A DNA stretch of 64,000 nucleotides from an uncultured Kordiimonas sp. (GCA_947503575.1 CANNDZ010000001.1:2046001-2110000), one strand, 5' to 3'. Positions 17,482 through 26,247 are shown, numbered from the stretch's first letter. Notes: a model not told the origin generated them from the sequence alone. Numbers and translations are program-made.

Positions 17482-18588
17482 ATGAAGATTTTACTGAAAA
17501 AACTAATGACGCTGGCTTGGGTAACCACTGTGTTAGGTGGTTTTGCTGCATATGGGCAAGGGTTTGATGAAGGCAACTGGCAATTATCGGACGAAGGTGC
17601 AGAATTTATAGACTACCTTGAGCGGCCTAGCCTGCGTTTGAATGGTGGTGTGGCAGAATTCACGGGAGCTACTTTCAAAAATGGTATCATTGAGTTTGAT
17701 GTGGCGATGGAAGACAAGCGTGGCTTTGCAGGTGTCTATTTCCGTTGGAATGACAACTCTGCGGAATATTTCTATCTACGGGCCCATATGTCTGGAAAAC
17801 CGGATGCGAACCAATATACGCCTCGTTTCAACGGTTTGGCAGGTTGGCAACTGTATCATAGTGAACGGTTTAGCACTCCGACACAGTATAAATTTAACCA
17901 ATGGATTCCGGTTAAGCTTGTTGTCAAAGACAATAAAATGGATGTTTACATCGATAGCGAAACGCCGTCTTTGCATATCGACAATTTAATGGGGCCGTCA
18001 GCAGCCGGTGGCGTTCGTTTTGGTGGCGCGCGCCAGAATTTTCACTTCTCAAATATCCGTATAAAGCATGACGACAGTGTTGAAACTGTTGGGGCAGCAC
18101 CAGAACGTAAGGCATTACCGGAAAATCTGATCAAGTCATTTCAGGTCGCAAGCCTGCCGATCGCCGCTACTGCGGTTGAGGCGCAAGCACGCCTGGACCC
18201 AAGCCTCTTGGCTGGTCAGGTATGGCAAACGTTGAAGGTTGACGAGTCTGGTGCTGCAAACCTGGCGCGTGTTTCGGGCCGTACACGCGAGGTTAACACA
18301 CTGCTTGTCAGGAAGACCTTGCGTGCAGATGTCGCAAAAACTGTCCGGTTACAGTATGGGTTTAGCGACCGGGTTACAGTATTTTTAAATGGCCAAGCCA
18401 TCGCTCACGGTGATGATACCTACCAAACGCGGGATTATCGGCATCTAGGCACCGTTGGACTGTATGACAGTGTGTTTCTGCCCTTGCGCACCGGAGACAA
18501 TGAAGTGGTCTTTGCCGTTACCGAAGGGTTTGGCGGATGGGCCATAAAAGCCGCGATGGACCCCGTCGAGAACGTTTCCATTCATTGA
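17482..18588 (+). CDS. Secreted protein with LamG/concanavalin-like N-terminal domain
   Basis: A 368-residue exported protein. Signal peptide residues about 1-26 (Lys-rich start, hydrophobic core, cleavage near AAYGQG). Residues about 30-190 look like a laminin-G/concanavalin-type beta sandwich of the kind seen in DUF1080-like proteins: AEFTGATFKNGIIEFDV, FAGVYFRWND, AEYFYLRAH, WIPVKLVV, MDVYIDSE, FSNIRIK. A second beta-rich domain (about 215-360) with VRLQYGFSDRVTVFLNG resembles a galactose-binding fold. A carbohydrate or surface-polymer role is plausible, but no catalytic residues can be named. RBS GAGG precedes the ATG. It is controlled by a repeat-containing promoter and ends in a strong terminator, so it is probably a single-gene unit. 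Confidence 0.75.
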   Translation: MKILLKKLMTLAWVTTVLGGFAAYGQGFDEGNWQLSDEGAEFIDYLERPSLRLNGGVAEFTGATFKNGIIEFDVAMEDKRGFAGVYFRWNDNSAEYFYLRAHMSGKPDANQYTPRFNGLAGWQLYHSERFSTPTQYKFNQWIPVKLVVKDNKMDVYIDSETPSLHIDNLMGPSAAGGVRFGGARQNFHFSNIRIKHDDSVETVGAAPERKALPENLIKSFQVASLPIAATAVEAQARLDPSLLAGQVWQTLKVDESGAANLARVSGRTREVNTLLVRKTLRADVAKTVRLQYGFSDRVTVFLNGQAIAHGDDTYQTRDYRHLGTVGLYDSVFLPLRTGDNEVVFAVTEGFGGWAIKAAMDPVENVSIH

Positions 18589-18603
18589 TGCCAGCTAAAA
18601 AAG

Positions 18604-18634
18604 AAAGCCCCACTTGTTGCGAGTGGGGCTTTTT
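18604..18634. terminator. Strong bidirectional rho-independent terminator
   Basis: AAAGCCCCACT (18604-18614) pairs perfectly with AGTGGGGCTTT (18622-18632) around a 7-base loop. The stem is followed by T residues on plus and flanked by A residues that give U residues on minus. It lies between convergent genes and should end both the LamG-like gene and the reductase gene at 18662. Confidence 0.9.
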
Positions 18635-18661
18635 ACCTATTCCAACGGATAACTTTAATGT

Positions 18662-19840
18662 CTAATTTGTAACAATATCAAAGGTCAATCCTGCATTGTT
18701 AATTAAACGCTTGATCAACTTGTCACCCATAGCTGGCGCACTTGTCCAGATACCACCTTCGGTATTAATCGGGTCTTTGACCAAACATATAGCGGCTTCG
18801 GCAATCATTTTGGACGTGGAGCCATAACCAGGGTCTTTGTCGCCTGTTACAACTGCTTCCAGCCGTTTGTCACCGTCTGTGCCGACAAACCACAGGTCAT
18901 AAAAACCGGCTTCCCGTTCTTCTTTACTGGGGCCTTCCCCCGGTTTTGGGCCGCCCTCTTTGCCCATTGTGTCGGTGTTGGCGATGGCATTGGCAATGGC
19001 TTCGCCCTTTTCACCGGGTCCGGTTACCATCATTTCGTCGTAAACGAATGATTTCCCATATGGATACCCTGACAAAAAGTTCGTGCGGTGCACGTTTCGG
19101 GTGTTGATCGGGGCCATAATGAAGGGCGCGCACCAACTGTCGATCGCTTCGTCAAACATAGGTTTGGTGCCCCGCGGTTGCTCAGGGCCTTCATGGCCGG
19201 GCGCAAGCGAAAACGGGTCGCGCAGTAATTGCAGGATAGACGGGTCTTTGGCCGCCGCCGCCATTGTAGCTTTCAGGCTTGCTGCCGTACCGCCCGAGAA
19301 AGTCCCCTGCATTTTCCGCACGCGGCCACGCACTTGGCTCATTGGGGCACCAAATTTTTCGATCGCAGCGGTTTGTAAAAAATGGACACCCAGATCGAAC
19401 GGAATACTATCAAAACCACAGGAGAAGACGATGCGTGCGCCCGACTTTTTCGCAGTTTCTTCATGCAAATCAATCATTTGCCGCATCCAAGGCGGTTCGC
19501 CGCACAAGTCAACATAGTCGGTGCCAGCCTTGGCGCAGGCGGCGACAAGGTCAGAACCATAAAGCTGATAAGGACCAACAGTTGTTAGCACCACTTTTGT
19601 TGATGCAACCATTGTCGCAACAGACTCCGGGTCTGCTGCGTCAGCCACCACCAAAGGGGTATTCGCGGGCGCTCCAATCTCGTCGCGGACAGCTGCTAGT
19701 TTGTCCGCACTTCTACCTGCCATTGCCCAGCGAAGGTCGGACTGATCACCGTAATTTGCGGCCAAATATTCCGCCACTAAACGACCGGTAAACCCGCTGG
19801 CGCCGTATACGACGACATCATAGGTTTTTTCTGAACTCAT
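18662..19840 (-). CDS. Saccharopine dehydrogenase-like / trans-acting enoyl reductase family protein
   Basis: A 392-residue Rossmann-fold protein. The N-terminus YDVVVYGASGFTGRLVAEYL is the nucleotide-binding motif of the saccharopine dehydrogenase NADP-binding family. Further family features are AMAGRSADKL, VVLTTVGPYQLYG, TDYVDLCGEPPWM and FSCGFDSIPFDLG. The closest characterised relatives are mycobacterial trans-acting enoyl reductases; in other bacteria the substrate is unknown, so a lipid or fatty-acyl substrate is only a possibility. The ATG is preceded by AGGGAG. A 183-base gap with long T-runs (minus strand) separates it from the upstream MipA-like gene. Confidence 0.84.
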   Translation of the reverse strand: MSSEKTYDVVVYGASGFTGRLVAEYLAANYGDQSDLRWAMAGRSADKLAAVRDEIGAPANTPLVVADAADPESVATMVASTKVVLTTVGPYQLYGSDLVAACAKAGTDYVDLCGEPPWMRQMIDLHEETAKKSGARIVFSCGFDSIPFDLGVHFLQTAAIEKFGAPMSQVRGRVRKMQGTFSGGTAASLKATMAAAAKDPSILQLLRDPFSLAPGHEGPEQPRGTKPMFDEAIDSWCAPFIMAPINTRNVHRTNFLSGYPYGKSFVYDEMMVTGPGEKGEAIANAIANTDTMGKEGGPKPGEGPSKEEREAGFYDLWFVGTDGDKRLEAVVTGDKDPGYGSTSKMIAEAAICLVKDPINTEGGIWTSAPAMGDKLIKRLINNAGLTFDIVTN

Positions 19841-20023
19841 TGCCCTGCTCCCTGTTTGCTGGCGTTATTGATGCTGAGTATAGGGCGCAAAACCATCATT
19901 GCGAGCCCGAAAAAGGCAAAAAAAACGCAAAAAAAGGACTCTGACGGGCGAAAAAATTACGAAAACTTAGCAAAAAAGGTGCCGCCAGAGCCTGAACGCT
20001 GCAAAACCATGCAGGATGATGGA

Positions 20024-20824
20024 TTAGAAATTATATCCAATCGCGATGAAGGTCGAAAAAATGACCCTCTGGTCAACAATTGGGCTGTCCACGATATTGT
20101 CATCGTGCCATGTCAGGCCGCTTGAACCAACAAGGGTAAACTTGTCGCTCAGACGGTATACGCCCGTCAGGGACGTTGTTGCCTTGAAGCTGTTATCAGC
20201 TTTATAAACCGCGCGGGTAGGTAATGCCTCGTCGGCGGATACGCCGTACAAATAGTTTGTGATATTGTCATCAGACCATTGTACAGAAACCGACGGCGTC
20301 AGGAACAGCTTCCGGTTAATCATGTAGGGGCGGCTGATTGAGCCGATTGCGCGCCAACCATCACTGGCAAGACCAATTTCTCGTTGCACCGTTCCGGTCA
20401 CAACAAATCTTGAAACAGGAATATCAACGGACAAACCTGCGTAAACTGGCAGGTCAAGGCTTTCAAGATCATCAAGCGAGTCGACCATGTTCCGGTTGAG
20501 TTCCTGAACGCCTGCTTCTGCCAGCGCAGAAATCCGGAATCCTTTGTTTTTATATATCTCGTAACCGACCCCAGCTTGGTTTGAATAGAACCGGCCCTGC
20601 CGGAACCCAACGAATGGAAACGGGTTTACAACGATATTGCTATCGATAAATTCTGGCCGACCCAAACCGGCTGCGACGCCAAGCGAGAAATAGTCCGGTT
20701 GTCCGGTCGGGCGCGCACCCTGCGGTGGTTGTCCACCTTGGCTTTGTTGTTGGGCTTGCGCGCCTGCGGTGAAGGTAAGGCCAGCAAAAAGTGTTGCTGC
20801 CACTGCGGTAATCTTAAAAACCAT
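20024..20824 (-). CDS. MipA/OmpV family outer membrane protein
   Basis: A 266-residue protein with a signal peptide (about residues 1-24, ending AGAQA) followed by a Gln/Gly/Pro-rich spacer and a beta-rich body ending in Phe (FIAIGYNF), as usual for an outer-membrane beta barrel. Segments YFSLGVAAGLGRPEF, NPFPFVGFRQGRFY and GVGYEIY match the MipA/OmpV family, whose founding member binds murein-synthesis proteins; other members respond to osmotic or antibiotic stress. The role here is unknown. Start is the ATG at 20824, which has AAGGA seven bases upstream and opens a proper signal peptide; the longer frame from 20893 is not needed. Confidence 0.87.
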   Translation of the reverse strand: MVFKITAVAATLFAGLTFTAGAQAQQQSQGGQPPQGARPTGQPDYFSLGVAAGLGRPEFIDSNIVVNPFPFVGFRQGRFYSNQAGVGYEIYKNKGFRISALAEAGVQELNRNMVDSLDDLESLDLPVYAGLSVDIPVSRFVVTGTVQREIGLASDGWRAIGSISRPYMINRKLFLTPSVSVQWSDDNITNYLYGVSADEALPTRAVYKADNSFKATTSLTGVYRLSDKFTLVGSSGLTWHDDNIVDSPIVDQRVIFSTFIAIGYNF

Positions 20825-20915
20825 CGTTAGATCCTTGTGTCGTGAGTGGTTGTTACGCCTGCAACAATCCACTGGATCAAACGTGATGCTCAATTACGGT
20901 AAGATTATGGAATAG

Positions 20916-21785
20916 CTAGGAATTACGGTCTTCTAGTATTTTCGTGACTTGCATGTAATCGCGGGGCGAATCCACATCAATCGCTGCTTCGGCATACGGC
21001 AGTCGCACAGCGACAGCTTCTACGTCCAACACTTTTGAAGCCCGCTTGAAAGCCCCCTTGACCGTAAACTGCCGCAACATCAAGCCAACAAGATTGATAA
21101 AACCAAATGCCTTAAACAGTTTCCACGGTCGCTTGCGTTCGTTCTCAACGCTTTTCCAAAACTCCAGCACCTTCACGCTGCCCGGCGACATGAAGGCAAA
21201 AAGATTGGCTCCTGAAAGTTTGGTATCCCGGAACGGCAGATATGTGCGTTTGGATTCAGGGTGCATGGCCTTGATATATTGTTCTTCAACAAACCCAACA
21301 CCCATGCCACGCAGGGTTTCTGCCTTCTGACAAAAGTAATCCACGACCTCCGGTATCAACAAGGCGTGGTCTGCTGTCGTCACCAGATAGGGAAACTGGT
21401 TGCCAGTCTCTTCTATTGCTTTGATAATGCTCTCACAAATCGACTTTGCCGTCGCAACAACCTTTACATTGGCTGCATCCAGTTCCTTTTTCAGGTTCCC
21501 GCAGGAGGCAAACAGTTCGTCTTCCCCGTCAAACACCACATGAATGTCACCAACAGAGCTAGAGGCCCTGAGCGCATCAACCGCATAGGCAATCATTGGT
21601 CTGCCAACCAGCGGTACCAATGCTTTGTATTCCAGGCCGAATATGGACGCCACAGGGTCATTACCACTGCGTTTTCCCGCCAGAATAATGGCCGTGAATT
21701 TTGTGCTGGATCCTACAATCTCAGCAGCATCAGCAGATGATTTTTGCATATCACTTGCTGGTTGTGGCTGATGCTGAACTGTCAT
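20916..21785 (-). CDS. MobA-like NTP transferase domain protein
   Basis: A 289-residue nucleotidyltransferase. Seen: AIILAGKRSG at the start of the fold (a variant of the family GxGxR nucleotide loop), KALVPLVGRPMIAYAVDAL, and VTTADHALL, where the Asp would bind the metal. The C-terminal part is less conserved and ends in DVDSPRDY. Such enzymes activate sugars, phospho-alcohols or cofactors with CTP, GTP or UTP; neither donor nor acceptor can be read here. ATG at 21785 has AGGGA eight bases upstream. Downstream in transcription is the MipA-like gene, upstream a PAP2 phosphatase and a GDPD gene, so a role in lipid head-group or envelope polymer chemistry is possible but inferred. Confidence 0.8.
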   Translation of the reverse strand: MTVQHQPQPASDMQKSSADAAEIVGSSTKFTAIILAGKRSGNDPVASIFGLEYKALVPLVGRPMIAYAVDALRASSSVGDIHVVFDGEDELFASCGNLKKELDAANVKVVATAKSICESIIKAIEETGNQFPYLVTTADHALLIPEVVDYFCQKAETLRGMGVGFVEEQYIKAMHPESKRTYLPFRDTKLSGANLFAFMSPGSVKVLEFWKSVENERKRPWKLFKAFGFINLVGLMLRQFTVKGAFKRASKVLDVEAVAVRLPYAEAAIDVDSPRDYMQVTKILEDRNS

Positions 21786-21900
21786 GATGTTGGTCCCTAA
21801 ACACAATACAAAAGGGCGGGGTCGCCTCGTATGTCTGCCGCCCTAAATAACTTGGCTGCAATAAAAACGCAAACAATGACGCATCGGCGCTGCGAACATA

Positions 21901-22542
21901 CTACAGTGTACCAGAGTCACGCTTGGCGCAGCTTTGTTCATAGCCATTCTTGCAGAGCAACAACCAAAAACCTGCAATAAGCCAGGCACCAAGAACATCT
22001 GTTGGCCAATGTACGCCTAAATACACGCGGCTAACGCCGTTCATGATGATGATCGTAGCGGCAAAGCAGTATATGATGACGTTGCTGTTGCTCGGTCGTG
22101 AGCGTGCAATGAGATAAGCTATCAAGGCATACACAACCGCAGATCGCAAGGTGTGCCCGCTTGGGAAGCTGGCGCTGCTCGCACTGGCAAATTGCTCCAC
22201 AACTTCCGGGCGCGCTCGGCCAAAGGCCCACTTTGAAATGGCGGTAATGATAAAAGACCCCGACGCCGCTGCCATGAACCAACCTGCAGCAAGTCTCTCG
22301 CCTTTCAGCAGCAAAAAACCAACGGTACCAAGCGCAATGACAGCAAGCGTTATGCTGTCTCCCAGGTGCGTCAAATTCGCGATTACGGCTGTGATCGTGT
22401 CCCCAGCACTGCGCCCGCCGCGCACGGCAACAACGCCCAGCTCGTCAACTGCGCCTGTCCATCCTTGTGTTACCAACAATGCCAGCATCACAAATGTAAC
22501 GACCAAAAAGCACAAAATTTTATGGTTGTGTGAAAATATCAA
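21901..22542 (-). CDS. PAP2 family membrane phosphatase
   Basis: A 213-residue integral membrane phosphatase of the PAP2 superfamily. All three active-site motifs are present: KWAFGRARP, PSGHTLRS and SRVYLGVHWPTDVLGAW. Five to six hydrophobic segments surround them, placing the active site on the periplasmic face. Family members dephosphorylate phosphatidic acid, undecaprenyl pyrophosphate or similar lipid phosphates. The substrate here is not determinable. It lies 46 bases downstream of the GDPD gene on the same strand. Confidence 0.9.
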   Translation of the reverse strand: MIFSHNHKILCFLVVTFVMLALLVTQGWTGAVDELGVVAVRGGRSAGDTITAVIANLTHLGDSITLAVIALGTVGFLLLKGERLAAGWFMAAASGSFIITAISKWAFGRARPEVVEQFASASSASFPSGHTLRSAVVYALIAYLIARSRPSNSNVIIYCFAATIIIMNGVSRVYLGVHWPTDVLGAWLIAGFWLLLCKNGYEQSCAKRDSGTL

Positions 22543-22588
22543 AGTTTATGGCCCTGCCCTTAGCCTACCTCAGCATACCGATTAAAGA

Positions 22589-23536
22589 TTATTTCACCAG
22601 CTTTTGTCGGCTAAAGATAAACAGATTAGGATTAACAATCTCTGCCTGAACTGCCCAAAACCTGTCTGTCGCAATGATATCCGCGCCTAACTGCACGATA
22701 TCGCGGTAGGCTAAAGGCGTTTTCTTGTCACGAATTTGTACATCAATCGCAGTATCGCGGCGGCCCAATGTACCCACAATAACTCGCCAGCCCCTTTTGT
22801 GCAGAGCCTTGTAAAAAGAGGCTTCTTTCAGGCGTGTGCCAGTCCAGGCGATTGCCAGTTCCGGCGGTATGCCGCTGGCATCAAACGCCTGAATATCCTC
22901 TTGTGACGTCATGCCAATGGACTGCGGCATATCAGGAGCCAGCCGATAAAAAACCTTGGCCTGATCTATCGAATAGGAAATGGCAGCAGCATAGTCCTGT
23001 GCGCCCGTTTCACGGACCATTCTGGCAACTTTGGCGAAATCCACGCCGCGTTTGATATCAAGCGTTAGTACCGTGCGGCCCTTAGCCCAGTTTAACACTG
23101 CCTCCAATTTTGGTATGCGGAAGGTGGTAACTGTGCCGTTTTCATCTTTTAGGAACAGATCGCTTACGTCGGCCCAATTTTTTTGCCGCAAAGCGCCCTC
23201 ACCTGTCGTTGTGCGTCCCAATGTATCGTCGTGCATCAGAATTAGTGTGCCATCTTTTAGTTGCGCAACATCAACCTCCATAATGCCGTAACCGTAGGCA
23301 AGCGCATTATCCATCGCCTCAATCGAGTTTTCTGGAAACCCCGGCATCGGGCCACCACGATGATGGCTTACCATTGGTAGCGGAAAAACGGGTCGTTTCA
23401 TGAACGCGGCCAGCCCACCAGGCGGTATTGTCAGGTAATGCCGCACGGATGGGTCAGCGGGCGGCTGGATGGTCTCGGTGAAGCCTGGAACCGTGTAAGC
23501 AAACAATAGAACAAGAGCGGAAACGAAAGAGCGCAT
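22589..23536 (-). CDS. Exported glycerophosphodiester phosphodiesterase family protein
   Basis: A 315-residue GDPD-family enzyme with a signal peptide (MRSFVSALVLLFAYTVPGF), so periplasmic or secreted. TIM-barrel catalytic elements seen: SHHRGG, PENSIEAMDNAL, EVDVAQLKDG and LMHDDTLGRTT, with later LTLDIKRG and ATDRFWAV. It would release glycerol-3-phosphate and an alcohol from deacylated phospholipids. ATG at 23536 begins the signal peptide and has AGAAGG about ten bases upstream; the longer frame reaching 23623 overlaps mazG and is rejected. It is divergent from mazG, with 85 bases between starts. Confidence 0.9.
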   Translation of the reverse strand: MRSFVSALVLLFAYTVPGFTETIQPPADPSVRHYLTIPPGGLAAFMKRPVFPLPMVSHHRGGPMPGFPENSIEAMDNALAYGYGIMEVDVAQLKDGTLILMHDDTLGRTTTGEGALRQKNWADVSDLFLKDENGTVTTFRIPKLEAVLNWAKGRTVLTLDIKRGVDFAKVARMVRETGAQDYAAAISYSIDQAKVFYRLAPDMPQSIGMTSQEDIQAFDASGIPPELAIAWTGTRLKEASFYKALHKRGWRVIVGTLGRRDTAIDVQIRDKKTPLAYRDIVQLGADIIATDRFWAVQAEIVNPNLFIFSRQKLVK

Positions 23537-23621
23537 GAAAAATATGCCTTCTTGACGGAGGGTGAACGGTGGTTGATCCTGCAATGCCTGACATACAAGC
23601 TTGTGAGCGAACCTGCAAACC

Positions 23622-24431
23622 ATGCAAAAAACTTATACGATAGAAGACCTGCTTTCGATTATGCAGGCCCTCAGAACACCTGAAACTGGCTGTCCGTGGG
23701 ATTTGAAACAAACATTTGAAACCATCGCTCCCTATACCATTGAAGAAGCCTATGAAGTCGATGAAGCGATTCGTGACGGTGACCGCGACGCCTTGCGGGA
23801 CGAGCTCGGCGATTTGTTGTTGCAGACAGTTTTCCATGCCCGCATTGCAGAAGAAGAAGGCAGTTTTGAATTTGCAGATGTGGTGACTGCCATTTGCGAA
23901 AAGATGGTGCGTCGGCACCCCCATGTTTTTTCAGATGGCACCGTTGAAAATGCTGACGCTCAAACAGCCGCGTGGGAACAGCAAAAAGAACAAGAGCGCG
24001 CCAGTAAGGCAGCTAAAAAAGGCGAGATTGCATCTGCTTTAGATGGTGTCACAGTTGGCCTGCCCTCTCTGTTGCGCGCCGTAAAGCTGCAAAAACGGGC
24101 TGCCCGTGTTGGTTTTGACTGGCCCGAGACGGTTCAGGTGCTGGACAAAATGCAGGAAGAAAGTGCGGAATTGGTTGAGGCCTTTCAGAATAATGAAGGC
24201 CAGAACCGACTGAAAGAAGAGTTTGGTGACCTGATGTTTGTGATGGCGAATTTGGCGCGGCACATGAAGATAGACCCTGAAGAAGCGTTGCGAGGTGCAA
24301 ATAAAAAATTTGAGCGCCGCTTCAAAGGGGTAGAAGAAAAACTTAATGCGTTGGGAAAAACACCTAAGCAGTCTGATCTGCAGGAAATGGATGCTTTGTG
24401 GGAGGCAGTGAAAGCCGACGAGCAAGCTTAG
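23622..24431 (+). CDS. mazG: Nucleoside triphosphate pyrophosphohydrolase MazG
   Basis: A 269-residue cytoplasmic house-cleaning enzyme that converts NTPs and dNTPs to monophosphates and pyrophosphate. Two tandem MazG domains are visible: TGCPWDLKQTFETIAPYTIEEAYEV-like start with DELGDLLLQTVFHA (about 10-110), and a second with EESAELVEAF and KEEFGDLMFVMANLARH (about 170-235). The acidic ExxED-type metal ligands are kept in both. It converges with hflX and the two stop codons overlap by three bases. It marks the return to conserved alphaproteobacterial gene order. Confidence 0.95.
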   Translation: MQKTYTIEDLLSIMQALRTPETGCPWDLKQTFETIAPYTIEEAYEVDEAIRDGDRDALRDELGDLLLQTVFHARIAEEEGSFEFADVVTAICEKMVRRHPHVFSDGTVENADAQTAAWEQQKEQERASKAAKKGEIASALDGVTVGLPSLLRAVKLQKRAARVGFDWPETVQVLDKMQEESAELVEAFQNNEGQNRLKEEFGDLMFVMANLARHMKIDPEEALRGANKKFERRFKGVEEKLNALGKTPKQSDLQEMDALWEAVKADEQA

Positions 24432-25840
24432 CCATCACCAAAATCTGTGTTTTTGCTGAATTTGCCCCATTCGATGGGATCGACGCTGAAACGATAACGG
24501 GTTCCTTCATCAGCAGGAATTTGATCCAGTATCTTGGCGTTGGCATGAAGCCAGGCTGGTGTTTGGCCATCACTATAGGGCACAAGAATTTCTAATTCCT
24601 GATTGCGGCTGCTGAGAATGCGGTCCAGCATCTCGATAAAGGTGTCGCAGCCCTCTCCCGTTAGGCCAGATAAAGGCATCACAGCGTCAGAGCGGGCTGC
24701 TTGCGCCGCCAGCGAAGACCGCTCCTCGTCTGGCATCAAGTCGTACTTATTCAGGGCTTCAATAACAGGCGTTGCCTCGCCCTCACCGCTCAGGTCATCT
24801 GTCAACTCTACACCCAAATCAGCTAAAACCGCCTCGACGTCTGTTTTCTGGATATCGGTGTCAGGGTGCGAGGCATCGCGCACATGAACAATCAAATCCG
24901 CTTCCAGCACTTCTTCAAGCGTGGCGCGAAACGCCGCCACCAGTGTTGTTGGCAGGTCAGAGATGAACCCTACCGTATCAGACATGATGATTTTACGTCC
25001 ACTGGGTAGCATGATCGACCGCATGGTGGGGTCAAGTGTTGCAAACAGCATGTCTTCCGCCAGCACATCTGCCTCTGTCAGGCGGTTGAATAGCGTAGAC
25101 TTACCTGCATTTGTGTAGCCAACCAAAGCCACCACTGGATAAGGCGCTTTTTGCCTGCGCGCGCGGTGTAATGTTCGGGTGCGGGTCACGGCTTCCAACT
25201 GTCGCCGGATGCGGGTGATGCGATCCGCGATAATCCGCCGGTCGGCCTCGATCTGGGTTTCACCTGGACCGCCCAGAAAACCAGAGCCACCGCGCTGACG
25301 TTCAAGGTGGGTCCATGAGCGGACCAAGCGGCTTCGCTGATAGTTCAGGTGCGCCAGTTCGACCTGGAGTTCGCCTTCTTTAGTGCTGGCACGGTCACCG
25401 AATATCTCAAGTATCAATGCAGTGCGATCAATCACTTTGACTTTGAGTGCGCGTTCAAGGTTGCGTTGCTGTATCGGGCTTAGATCGCAATCGAAGATAA
25501 TGAGGTCGATTTCGTCTGCTTTCGCGAACGCTTTCAGTTCATCAAGTTTGCCGGCACCAAGGTAGGTGGATGGTTTGATGGCACGGAGCGGCACAGGTTC
25601 ACCGCCGACCAGATCTATGTCGATTGCCGCGGCAAGCCCAATGGCCTCGTCAAGGCGCGCTTCAGGGCTGCGCGCAAGCGGATTGTGGGCCGTGTCGCGA
25701 ACAAAGGGGTGAACGACAAAAACCCGTTGCCGAACGGTCTGTTTTTGTAGGTACGCCAAACCGTCCGTTGACCATCCGCCCTGCGATTGTTCTGGGGGTG
25801 ATGGGTCACCGGGGCCGGTGCGGTCTGATTGTTTGGTCAA
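24428..25840 (-). CDS. hflX: GTPase HflX (ribosome-associated)
   Basis: A 470-residue GTPase that splits stalled ribosomes under stress. An N-terminal HflX domain (GAGKLDELKAFAKADEID-like segment, about 90-200) includes FLGGPGETQIE, then G1 GYTNAGKST, G3 DTVGFI and G4 NKYD. A Pro- and Gly-rich N-terminal extension precedes the core. Start codon is TTG at 25840 with AGGA five bases upstream and only one base after the hfq stop, so hfq and hflX are tightly coupled, as in many proteobacteria. The C-terminus reaches the overlapping stop with mazG. Confidence 0.95.
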   Translation of the reverse strand: MTKQSDRTGPGDPSPPEQSQGGWSTDGLAYLQKQTVRQRVFVVHPFVRDTAHNPLARSPEARLDEAIGLAAAIDIDLVGGEPVPLRAIKPSTYLGAGKLDELKAFAKADEIDLIIFDCDLSPIQQRNLERALKVKVIDRTALILEIFGDRASTKEGELQVELAHLNYQRSRLVRSWTHLERQRGGSGFLGGPGETQIEADRRIIADRITRIRRQLEAVTRTRTLHRARRQKAPYPVVALVGYTNAGKSTLFNRLTEADVLAEDMLFATLDPTMRSIMLPSGRKIIMSDTVGFISDLPTTLVAAFRATLEEVLEADLIVHVRDASHPDTDIQKTDVEAVLADLGVELTDDLSGEGEATPVIEALNKYDLMPDEERSSLAAQAARSDAVMPLSGLTGEGCDTFIEMLDRILSSRNQELEILVPYSDGQTPAWLHANAKILDQIPADEGTRYRFSVDPIEWGKFSKNTDFGDG

Positions 25841-25841
25841 A

Positions 25842-26090
25842 TCAGTCCTCTAGACCTTCTTTTTCAGGCTCGAACAATTGAACGGGTCCAGAAGGCATAA
25901 CTGTAGAAATCGCATGCTTATACACCAATTGCGAATGGCCATCGCGGCGTAAAAGAACGCAAAAATTGTCAAACCAGGTGATGACACCTTGCAGCTTGAC
26001 GCCATTTACCAAAAACACGGTTACCGGTGTTTTGGTTTTTCTGACGGCGTTTAGGAATACGTCTTGTAGATTTTGATTTTTTTCTGACAT
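25842..26090 (-). CDS. hfq: RNA chaperone Hfq
   Basis: An 82-residue Sm-like protein, the short form typical of alphaproteobacteria. Seen: Sm1 motif ([20 protein letters not shown] region through [17 protein letters not shown]) and Sm2 with [10 protein letters not shown], including the KH pair that forms the proximal RNA-binding pore. It forms hexamers that pair small RNAs with mRNAs. The acidic tail EPEKEGLED is short. It is followed after one base by hflX. The 157-base gap upstream towards trkH probably holds the hfq promoter. Confidence 0.97.
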   Translation of the reverse strand: MSEKNQNLQDVFLNAVRKTKTPVTVFLVNGVKLQGVITWFDNFCVLLRRDGHSQLVYKHAISTVMPSGPVQLFEPEKEGLED

Positions 26091-26247
26091 GGTCTGCTTT
26101 TTCTTGTTTCATTGTAGCCCGCCATAGTGGGCTGTCTTTATTTTCCTGACGACCGGTTACCATTTTGTGACGGTTGCTGCTGTCGTTACCCGTTTATTCT
26201 TCTCTATATGTCAGACCTAACGAGCGTCGGTCAACAGACTTTGTGCA

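Noticed and set aside
19856-20125. 89-codon plus-strand frame, Lys-rich
   Set aside because: The Lys residues come from A-runs in an intergenic tract, and the rest is antisense to the MipA-like gene. No ribosome site.
26116-26133. Hairpin AGCCC/GGGCT before hfq
   Set aside because: Five base pairs with a mismatch beyond, and no T-tract in the direction of transcription.
26205-26234. TTGACC-18 bp-CATATA as an hfq promoter
   Set aside because: The -35 is good but the -10 matches only three of six bases, and the better TATAGA lies at 20 bp; too weak to list.
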